This document shows, one piece after another, positions 1 through 4,777 of a stretch of DNA of 6,907 nucleotides. Made by a program: the position numbers and the translations under genes. Source of the DNA: Actinomycetota bacterium (GTDB lineage: Bacteria > Actinomycetota > Actinomycetes > Nanopelagicales > Nanopelagicaceae). Below the pieces are notes generated by a model, which was not told where the DNA came from, ran no database searches, and saw only the letters and a list, made by a program, of their open reading frames with translations. The DNA lies in the NCBI GenBank assembly GCA_009698975.1, contig WLPB01000059.1, forward strand, positions 1 to 6,907, read 5' to 3'. Each line of letters begins with the position of its first letter. The stretch's first letter is position 1.

Positions 1-636
1 GGAACCGAGCAACATTGTTCCTGTCGTTTCCACCGTCACTTGCGCAATTAGAACGATATCGCGATCGCACTTGTCGATTACTTCGCGGGCGCCGTTGATA
101 GCCGCTTTCGCCTGAAGCAAATCCTGAGTTGTTTCAATTAGGAGGGCATCTGCACCGGAATCTACGAGACCTTGCGAGGCCAACGCGTAAGCACCTTTAA
201 GCTTCTGATAACTCGTATGTCCGAGTGTCGGTAGCTTCGTTCCGGGGCCAAGGGAGCCAAGTACAAAGCGAGGATGCTCAGGGGTTGAATACGCGTCAGC
301 TGCTGCGCGAGCAATCTCTCCGCCGGCCTTAGCAAGTTCATAGATCCGATCTTCAATATCGTATTCCGCAAGATTTGCCCAATTTGCTCCGAAAGTGTTT
401 GTCTCGATTGCATCTACGCCGACCGCCAGGTATTCATCATGGACGGAGCGAACTATGTCCGGGCGGGTGACATTGAGGATTTCGTTACAGCCTTCGAGAT
501 TCTGGAAATCTGCAAGAGTGGGATCGGCCGCTTGAAGCATCGTTCCCATAGCGCCATCTGCGATGAGAGGTCGTACCTTCATAGCCGCGCGAAAGGCTCC
601 ATCGCGAGGTCTACGGGATGAAATCTCACTCGTCAT
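1..636 (-). CDS. metH: Methionine synthase, cobalamin-dependent, N-terminal part (partial)
   Basis: MetH transfers a methyl group from methyltetrahydrofolate through cobalamin to homocysteine, giving methionine in the cytoplasm. The 212 visible codons cover the start of the homocysteine-binding barrel: DGAMGT at residues 27-32, EGCNE at 48-52, ETNTFGAN at 78-85, SLGPGTKLPTLGH at 128-140 and LLIETTQD at 165-172. The frame is open to the left edge, so the zinc-binding cysteines and the folate, cobalamin and activation domains lie outside the window. A stand-alone homocysteine methyltransferase cannot be formally excluded, but the GCNE and ETNTFGAN signatures and the placement near mshC fit actinobacterial metH. 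The start chosen is the ATG at 634-636. It leaves about 26 residues before the first motif and sits 7 nt after a TAACCT hexamer, as in a leaderless transcript. An ATG at 580-582 is the alternative. No clear Shine-Dalgarno precedes either. The gene diverges from the PAC2 gene. Confidence 0.93.
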   Translation of the reverse strand, partial: MTSEISSRRPRDGAFRAAMKVRPLIADGAMGTMLQAADPTLADFQNLEGCNEILNVTRPDIVRSVHDEYLAVGVDAIETNTFGANWANLAEYDIEDRIYELAKAGGEIARAAADAYSTPEHPRFVLGSLGPGTKLPTLGHTSYQKLKGAYALASQGLVDSGADALLIETTQDLLQAKAAINGAREVIDKCDRDIVLIAQVTVETTGTMLLGS

Positions 637-642
637 GGAGCG

Positions 643-648
643 TAGGTT
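643..648 (+). promoter_or_regulatory. Putative -10 element of the PAC2 gene
   Basis: TAGGTT matches the TANNNT -10 pattern. It would start transcription near 655, giving a leader of about 11 nt to the ATG at 666, or 23 nt to the ATG at 678. No good -35 is visible 16-18 bp upstream. The hexamer shares five of its bases with an opposed hexamer for metH. Confidence 0.4.
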
Positions 649-649
649 A
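644..649 (-). promoter_or_regulatory. Putative -10 element of metH
   Basis: Read on the minus strand this is TAACCT, followed by 7 nt and then the metH ATG at 636. That spacing would put the transcription start at or next to the A of the ATG, the leaderless arrangement common in Actinobacteria. The -35 region is weak (TCTCCA at 672-667, three of six matches to TTGACA). It overlaps the opposed PAC2 hexamer, so the 7-bp TAGGTTA can be read in both directions. Confidence 0.42.
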
Positions 650-665
650 CCGTAAGGTGTCGCTC

Positions 666-1544
666 ATGGAGATTCATATGATTCCAGAGCTGAGAAACCC
701 AATCATGGTCATCGCCTTTGGCGGTTGGAGTGATGCTGGTGAAGCCTCAACCGGTTTGATTTCACATCTTCTTAATACCATCGGTTCCGACGAGAAGGCT
801 AGCCTTATTGCTGAGATTGATTCGGAAGAGTTCTATGACTTCCAAGTCAATAGACCGTTGATCCTCATCAGCGATTCCCTCATTAGAAATTTAACATGGC
901 CAGGAGTTGAGATCTTCGCTCTGCCTCATCCGCAAGGCGAGCGAGATTTCATAGTCGTTCGCGGTGTTGAGCCTTCAATGAAGTGGCGTGCATTTGCCGC
1001 TGAACTACTCGACTTTGCTGATGATTGTGAAGTCTCTCTTGTTATCTCAATCGGTTCGATGTTAGCTGATACTCCACATAGTCGAGAGATTCCGGTTTCT
1101 GGAACTGGCGCACATCCAGAGATCGCAGCGCGTTTGGGCGTTGAAGTAAGTCGCTACGAGGGACCCACTGGAATTCTTGCTGTTATCCAGGATGCCTGTG
1201 TGAAGCGAGGCGTTGATGCCGTTGCGCTCTGGGCCGCTCTTCCCCACTACGCAAATGGCACTCCATCACCAAAGGCGATACTTGCATTGCTTCATGGACT
1301 GGAAGATTTTCTCGATATCACTTTGCCTCAAGGTGATTTGGTGACCGCCGCAATCGAGTGGGAGGCAAATATCTCAACACTTGTAGCAGATGACAGCGAC
1401 TTGGCCGAGTATGTAGTCACATTAGAAGAGAGTAAAGATTCAAATATTACCGCCGAAGATAATGGCGAGGCACTCGCGAGAGAAGTAGAACGGTTCCTGC
1501 GCAGACAATTAAATGTTGAAGGTGATTCAGAGAGTCAATCCTAG
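666..1544 (+). CDS. PAC2 family protein (proteasome assembly chaperone 2-like), function unknown
   Basis: A 292-residue cytoplasmic protein of the PAC2 (proteasome assembly chaperone 2-like) family, whose actinobacterial members have no established role. Visible family landmarks are PELRNP near residue 7, FGGWSDAGEA at 18-27, EPSMKWR at 102-108, LADTPHSR at 133-140, SRYEGPTG at 162-169 and LWAALPHY at 188-195. The C-terminal 50 residues are acidic and probably partly disordered. No signal peptide or membrane segment is seen. The start at 666 gives an N-terminus like those I recall for homologues, and an AAGGTG lies 6 nt upstream (654-659). ATG 678 is a real alternative, because GGAG at 668-671 is ideally spaced for it. 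An in-frame ATG at 618 is rejected: it would overlap the divergent metH start and add a non-family sequence. The 3' end overlaps the mshC 3' end by 18 bp. The name does not imply that this organism has a proteasome. Confidence 0.92.
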   Translation: MEIHMIPELRNPIMVIAFGGWSDAGEASTGLISHLLNTIGSDEKASLIAEIDSEEFYDFQVNRPLILISDSLIRNLTWPGVEIFALPHPQGERDFIVVRGVEPSMKWRAFAAELLDFADDCEVSLVISIGSMLADTPHSREIPVSGTGAHPEIAARLGVEVSRYEGPTGILAVIQDACVKRGVDAVALWAALPHYANGTPSPKAILALLHGLEDFLDITLPQGDLVTAAIEWEANISTLVADDSDLAEYVVTLEESKDSNITAEDNGEALAREVERFLRRQLNVEGDSESQS

Positions 1545-2768
1545 AAGTGCATCAATCGCTCTGGACAGTTCTCCTGCTTCTCCCCCGACAGCACCAGCTT
1601 CAGATTTTTCAATCCATCTTTGCAGACTTGAAATTGCCTTAGGTGTATCTAAATTCTCAGATAACGCTTCAGTAATTTCTTGAATCACGGTAAATGTAGG
1701 TGCAACTTCCATCATCGATAACGCAATTCGTAGTCGGTTAATCCAGGTCTCCGCGTCGGCGAGTAGGTCAGAGCTCCAATTACGATCCTTCGAATAATGA
1801 GAGCTCATTAAAGCCCAGCGAATTGCCTCTGGTGTGTGACCATCTCGTATCAGGGCAGAAACAAAGACAAGGTTTCCAAGTGACTTACTCATCTTTACGC
1901 CATCGAGGGCGATCATTCCGGCGTGTACATAGTGTTCGGCGAACTCTTTGCCATTCATCGCTTTTGATTGCGCAGCCGACATTTCGTGATGAGGGAAAAT
2001 CAGGTCACTGCCACCACCTTGTATATCGATAGAGGTAGCACTGTGCGAGTCGGGCGCGAGATAGTGAAGTGCTATTGCGCAACACTCGATATGCCAACCT
2101 GGTCGTCCCGGACCTATCGGCGAATCCCAATGTGGCTCGCCTTCGCGATGAGATAGCCAGAGAAGTGCATCGAGTGGATCGTTCTTTCCCGGACGCTGTG
2201 GATCTCCACCACGCTCTGCAAAAATCGCGAGCATCTGTTCCTGCGAGAGATGACTTCTTCGTCCGAAATCGCTATCTGAGCGAACTTTGAAGTAGAGGTC
2301 GCTCTCTACGAAGTAGGTACTGCCACTTGCAATTAGTGTTTGGATCGATTCCGAAACCAATGGCATTGCCTCAACAACACCAATGTAATGATCGGGCGGG
2401 ATTACGTGCAGATTAACCATATCTCCGCGAAAGAGATCGATCTGTGACTGAGCTAGTTCGCGCCAATCCACACCATCGCGAAGGGCGCGCTCTAACAGTG
2501 GGTCATCGATATCGGTGATGTTCTGCACAAAACGAACGGTTGCCCCGCCAGCGCGAAGATAACGATTGATGAGATCAAAGGTGAGATATGTGGCGGCATG
2601 CCCTAAGTGGGTTGCGTCATATGGCGTGATTCCACAAACATAAACTCTGTATAAATCTTTCTTCGCCACACTTTCGATCGTTCCCCGCGCAGTATCAAAG
2701 AGACGTAATGCGGGTAATTCACCGTCGAAATTAAGCGTCGGTATCGCCACGTTTGGCCACGAGTTCAT
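1527..2768 (-). CDS. mshC: L-cysteine:1D-myo-inosityl 2-amino-2-deoxy-alpha-D-glucopyranoside ligase (mycothiol ligase)
   Basis: MshC joins L-cysteine to GlcN-inositol using ATP (releasing AMP and PPi), the step before the final acetylation of mycothiol, the main actinobacterial thiol. The 413-residue protein has the class I aminoacyl-tRNA synthetase-like layout. The HIGH-type motif is THLGHA at 53-58, preceded by C45. GWHIECCAIA is at 224-233, GGGSDLIFPHHE at 251-262 and KMSKS at 292-296. By analogy with CysRS and MshC, C45, C229 and H260 would hold the catalytic zinc. The TPYDATHLGHA signature, the roughly 410-residue length and the lack of a tRNA anticodon-binding tail favour MshC over cysteinyl-tRNA synthetase. 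A second cysteine, C230, follows the zinc ligand, where I recall serine in relatives. The ATG at 2766-2768 has no Shine-Dalgarno, but TACTGT stands 6 nt before it, so it may be leaderless. It lies 24 bp downstream of the SCO1664-like gene on the same strand, and its stop is inside the convergent PAC2 gene. Confidence 0.96.
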   Translation of the reverse strand: MNSWPNVAIPTLNFDGELPALRLFDTARGTIESVAKKDLYRVYVCGITPYDATHLGHAATYLTFDLINRYLRAGGATVRFVQNITDIDDPLLERALRDGVDWRELAQSQIDLFRGDMVNLHVIPPDHYIGVVEAMPLVSESIQTLIASGSTYFVESDLYFKVRSDSDFGRRSHLSQEQMLAIFAERGGDPQRPGKNDPLDALLWLSHREGEPHWDSPIGPGRPGWHIECCAIALHYLAPDSHSATSIDIQGGGSDLIFPHHEMSAAQSKAMNGKEFAEHYVHAGMIALDGVKMSKSLGNLVFVSALIRDGHTPEAIRWALMSSHYSKDRNWSSDLLADAETWINRLRIALSMMEVAPTFTVIQEITEALSENLDTPKAISSLQRWIEKSEAGAVGGEAGELSRAIDALLGLTL

Positions 2769-2774
2769 GGCGTA

Positions 2775-2780
2775 ACAGTA
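2775..2780 (-). promoter_or_regulatory. Putative leaderless -10 element of mshC
   Basis: TACTGT on the minus strand is followed by 6 nt and then the mshC ATG, which fits transcription starting at the start codon. No -35 match is visible, and the -35 zone falls in and beside the 12-bp palindrome at 2789-2800. If active, mshC could be transcribed apart from the upstream cassette as well as by read-through. Confidence 0.4.
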
Positions 2781-2788
2781 ATGCCTAT

Positions 2789-2800
2789 CCTTTTAAAAGG
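2789..2800. repeat. Perfect 12-bp palindrome upstream of mshC, possible operator
   Basis: CCTTTTAAAAGG reads identically on both strands. It spans the TAA stop of the SCO1664-like gene (2793-2795) and covers about -21 to -32 relative to the mshC start codon. Outer GCCT (2783-2786) and AGGC (2802-2805) extend the dyad imperfectly. A hairpin would have little loop and lacks a U-tract, so an intrinsic terminator is unlikely. A DNA-binding site is the better reading, but chance cannot be excluded. Confidence 0.3.
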
Positions 2801-3494
2801 GAGGCCAAGGGACGGCTGGCCACTCTTGACTAGGCAGCGGGAATGAGCCTTGCGAAATCAATCTATCTATTCGCTGAAGAAGGGCTGCCATCTCTTCCTT
2901 GTTGATAAGTACCGCAATTTCTTCGTTTTCAAGAATCCTTGCACGCAGGTTGCTTAGTTGCGTTATCTCCTCGGCGGCTAATGGTTTTCCGGCCCACTGC
3001 CATAACACTGTTCTTAACTTATCTTCATGGTGGAAGGTGACTCCATGATCGCAGATATAGAGCTTGCCATTGAGATCGGGAAGTAGGTGCCCAATCTTTC
3101 TATCCGTGTTATTGATTACAGCATCGAAGAGCGCCGTTGCACGCAGCTCCGCAGCATCAGTTCGGAAAAACTCAGCGAGATCAATCGCCTCATCAACATC
3201 AATCCACCGCTGCACAGCTCCTAATCCGAATGGGCCTTCACGCACGATTGTGAGCGGTACGAGATGAAATTGACCTAACTCGCTAATCAGATATGCAGCA
3301 CGTTCGCGCGAGGCAAGATTACCGCTCTCAAAGTCCCACAGGGGGCGCTCACCGGAGATTGGTTTATATATTGCCTGCAGTGATTCATTCTCGTATGTGA
3401 TTGAGATAAAAAGAGTTGCATTAGAGGCATCAACAAGACGCCCCTGCACATCTATCTCACCGTTGAGGAGAATCTGATCGACGTTGTGGCTCAT
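2793..3494 (-). CDS. SCO1664 family protein with PI3/PI4-kinase-like (HipA-like) residues
   Basis: A 233-residue protein of the actinobacterial SCO1664 family, function unestablished. Family landmarks are DASNATL at 22-28, YKPISGERPLWDF at 43-55, QRWID at 95-99, NNTDRKIGHLL at 128-138, CDHGVTFH at 148-155 and TVLWQWAG further on. The pattern resembles the PI3/PI4-kinase and HipA fold. K44 in YKP would bind nucleotide, with E64 as its partner. D131 in the DRK segment would be the catalytic aspartate, with H136 near the place where PI-kinases carry asparagine. D149 in DHG would be the metal-binding equivalent of DFG. Kinase activity is inference; the substrate is unknown. The start at 3494 is favoured because its ATG overlaps the DUF3090 stop (ATGA), and homologues I recall begin just before the GEIDVQGR segment. 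An in-frame ATG at 3563 would overlap DUF3090 by 73 bp. No good ribosome site is seen, so translation probably depends on coupling. Confidence 0.9.
   Translation of the reverse strand: MSHNVDQILLNGEIDVQGRLVDASNATLFISITYENESLQAIYKPISGERPLWDFESGNLASRERAAYLISELGQFHLVPLTIVREGPFGLGAVQRWIDVDEAIDLAEFFRTDAAELRATALFDAVINNTDRKIGHLLPDLNGKLYICDHGVTFHHEDKLRTVLWQWAGKPLAAEEITQLSNLRARILENEEIAVLINKEEMAALLQRIDRLISQGSFPLPSQEWPAVPWPPF
3491..3494 (-). other. ATGA stop/start overlap, DUF3090 to SCO1664-like gene
   Basis: On the minus strand the bases ATGA serve as the ATG of the SCO1664-like gene (3494-3492) and the TGA of DUF3090 (3493-3491). The usual meaning is termination-reinitiation coupling, with roughly matched protein amounts. 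Confidence 0.85.
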
Positions 3495-4063
3495 CGTCGA
3501 TAGCCATTTGCTCGTGCACAGAGGTGCCCGCCTGGATTTATCGGCAAGGAACAAAATGGGCACGGTAAACGACCCGCCCCCATAAGGGAATCAGCACGAT
3601 CGGAGAACGAGAGCCCTTGATCAGCTCTAATGTAGAGACGCACAACTTCGACATCTCCTAAGAGCTCATCATCGATATCTTCGCCATCTTCTTCTAGCGC
3701 AGCCCGAAGCGCATCGTCAAAGCTACTTGAGGGCAGGGGGATCTCTCGCAGATCTATCTGGATGAGTTCACTCTCTTCATCAAAGAAAAGTGCAATGGAA
3801 CCAATTCGAAAATCCTCTTCAATGGGGGTTTCAAGTGGCGCAGAATCTCTCTGCGGAGGAGAAATCTGAGCGAGTGGATGGGCAGACTTAATTTCTTTCA
3901 CCATGTATCTCAGTCGTTCACCTAGAGCCGCAACCTGGCTCTTCTCAATGGAGAGTGAGGTAAATGCGTATGGGCTCCGTACCTGAATAAAGAAGGTGCG
4001 CTCCCCCGGCTGGCCGACGGTACCGCAAGTAAAACGTTCAACATTTTCAAATACTCGGATCAT
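3491..4063 (-). CDS. DUF3090 family protein with C-terminal Cys/His cluster
   Basis: A 190-residue DUF3090 protein, an actinobacterial family of unknown function. Diagnostic parts are GTVGQPGERTFFIQ at 14-27, the helix EKSQVAALGERL at 40-51, PIEEDFRIG at 80-88, an acidic stretch at 116-137, and the C-terminal GRLPCPFC followed by GHLCARANGYRR. C168, C171, H180 and C182 form a CxxC-x8-HxC pattern that could bind zinc. This is inferred from spacing only. There is no signal peptide or membrane segment. It is the middle gene of a tightly coupled trio: its ATG overlaps the stop of the histidine phosphatase as ATGA, and its own TGA overlaps the start of the SCO1664-like gene the same way. GGAG at 4071-4068, 4 nt before the ATG, is a usable ribosome site. 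The co-translation suggests the three products are needed together, perhaps as a complex. Confidence 0.92.
   Translation of the reverse strand: MIRVFENVERFTCGTVGQPGERTFFIQVRSPYAFTSLSIEKSQVAALGERLRYMVKEIKSAHPLAQISPPQRDSAPLETPIEEDFRIGSIALFFDEESELIQIDLREIPLPSSSFDDALRAALEEDGEDIDDELLGDVEVVRLYIRADQGLSFSDRADSLMGAGRLPCPFCSLPINPGGHLCARANGYRR
4060..4063 (-). other. ATGA stop/start overlap, histidine phosphatase to DUF3090
   Basis: ATGA on the minus strand holds the DUF3090 ATG (4063-4061) and the phosphatase TGA (4062-4060). It is identical in form to the downstream junction, so the three-gene cassette is translationally coupled throughout. Confidence 0.85.
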
Positions 4064-4692
4064 CGCTCTCCCACAATGCTCCGTAAATCACTTGCGCTAT
4101 TGATGGCGAGAATATTTACGCCCCGGGAACTTTTTTGGATTACTGTAAAAGATGCTTGTGAGATGTCAATGCGCTGGAAGGTATCAATATGGGCTTCTAG
4201 GTAATGAACAGCAATGAGTTTGATGAGATCCGAGTGCGAGACGATGAGATGGTTTTTATTGCCACGACTACTGAAAAGTTCTTCGCATCCTTCGATTGCT
4301 CTTTTCTGAGCTTGTCGAAAGGATTCTCCCCCCGGAAATTTGACCTTTGAAGGAGTCTCTTGAATCGGTTTCCAGAGTGGTGAACGTCGAAGGGATGAAA
4401 GCTTCTTGCCACTCCAGTCGCCGTAATCCATTTCGGTAAATTCTTCCCGAATATCTAAGCGCTCGATAGCGGAGGAAAATTTGCTATCGAGCCATGGGTC
4501 AAGTGTGAGTTGGCATCGTGTGATCGGACTGAGATGGAGTTGATCGACGCGAGCTTTTCCGATTCTTTCAATTAATTGCGTTGCCTGTCGCTTGCCTTTC
4601 TGTGACAGTAGAACACCGGGAGTACGACCAGCTAAGACATTAGATTCGTTTGCTTGTGAATGTGCGTGACGCAAGAAGATGAGAGTGCTCAC
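4060..4692 (-). CDS. Histidine phosphatase family protein, MSMEG_4193-like
   Basis: A 210-residue protein of the phosphoglycerate mutase-like (branch 1) histidine phosphatase superfamily. The most similar group I can name is the actinobacterial MSMEG_4193 family, annotated only as a probable phosphomutase. LRHAHSQAN at 7-15 gives R8 and the phospho-accepting H9, in the RHA variant of RHG. AGRTPGVLLS at 21-30 is typical of the family. SPITRC at 55-60 supplies R59, and TEMDYGDWSG at 86-95 supplies the likely proton donor E87. FPGGES is at 119-124, and IVSHSD at 150-155 supplies the second histidine H153. All core catalytic residues are present, so it should be an active phosphohydrolase or mutase. 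The substrate is unknown. The start is GTG at 4690-4692, preceded by a GAAGGGG stretch (4703-4697) with 4-nt spacing. It is the first gene of the minus-strand cassette leading into mshC. Confidence 0.92.
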   Translation of the reverse strand: MSTLIFLRHAHSQANESNVLAGRTPGVLLSQKGKRQATQLIERIGKARVDQLHLSPITRCQLTLDPWLDSKFSSAIERLDIREEFTEMDYGDWSGKKLSSLRRSPLWKPIQETPSKVKFPGGESFRQAQKRAIEGCEELFSSRGNKNHLIVSHSDLIKLIAVHYLEAHIDTFQRIDISQASFTVIQKSSRGVNILAINSASDLRSIVGER

Positions 4693-4696
4693 AAAA

Positions 4697-4703
4697 CCCC
4701 TTC
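4697..4703 (-). promoter_or_regulatory. Ribosome binding site for the GTG-started histidine phosphatase
   Basis: GAAGGGG on the minus strand ends 4 nt before the GTG. It is a modest Shine-Dalgarno match, but it is one of the few in the window and supports the GTG start. Confidence 0.5.
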
Positions 4704-4705
4704 AC

Positions 4706-4734
4706 AAGTTAAGACACGAATCTGGATTAGCCAA
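4706..4734 (-). promoter_or_regulatory. Putative promoter of the phosphatase-DUF3090-SCO1664 cassette
   Basis: On the minus strand TTGGCT (4734-4729, four of six matches to TTGACA) is followed after 17 bp by TAACTT (4711-4706). Transcription would start near 4699-4700, just inside the ribosome site, which is a drawback. An alternative -10, TAACCT at 4739-4734, would give a leader of about 35 nt that keeps the whole site. Either could drive the cassette and, by read-through, mshC. Confidence 0.42.
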
Positions 4735-4740
4735 GGTTAT

Positions 4741-4758
4741 CGAGTAAATTCCAACTCG
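4741..4758. repeat. Inverted repeat (5-bp arms, 8-bp spacer) between divergent promoters
   Basis: CGAGT at 4741-4745 and ACTCG at 4754-4758 form a dyad around an AT-rich centre. It covers about -20 to -37 relative to the reductase start codon and lies just upstream of the cassette's putative -35. It is a possible operator for both directions, but the arms are short enough to arise by chance. Confidence 0.25.
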
Positions 4759-4761
4759 TCT

Positions 4762-4770
4762 TGCTAGGGT
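4762..4770 (+). promoter_or_regulatory. Extended -10 promoter of the aldo/keto reductase gene
   Basis: TGCTAGGGT contains the TGn extension plus a TANNNT hexamer (4765-4770), then 7 nt to the ATG at 4778. It fits a leaderless transcript. The extension could compensate for the absent -35. Confidence 0.48.
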
Positions 4771-4777
4771 CGCGCAC

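Noticed and set aside
162..413. 83-codon open frame on the minus strand
   Set aside because: It lies in another frame of metH, which shows clear family motifs throughout; the peptide has no recognisable features.
439..665. Plus-strand frame at 439-621 and upstream ATG at 618 for the PAC2 gene
   Set aside because: The first is antisense to metH coding sequence. The second would overlap the metH start by 19 bp and prepend residues unlike the family N-terminus.
1823..2290. Three overlapping plus-strand frames of 62-73 codons
   Set aside because: All are antisense to mshC, which is intact with HIGH-like, zinc and KMSKS motifs; they are compositional shadows.
2783..2805. Intrinsic terminator after the SCO1664-like gene
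   Set aside because: The symmetric sequence has almost no loop, weak A/T pairing in the middle and no following U-tract.
3495..3563. Longer start for the SCO1664-like gene at 3563
   Set aside because: It would overlap DUF3090 by 73 bp with sequence that does not look like the family. The ATGA-coupled ATG at 3494 is better supported.
4197..4412. 71-codon minus-strand frame inside the phosphatase gene
   Set aside because: It is an alternative frame of an intact gene and the peptide has no domain features.
4070..4692. RHA instead of RHG in the phosphatase active site as an unusual change
   Set aside because: The third position is variable in the histidine phosphatase superfamily and the catalytic residues are all present.
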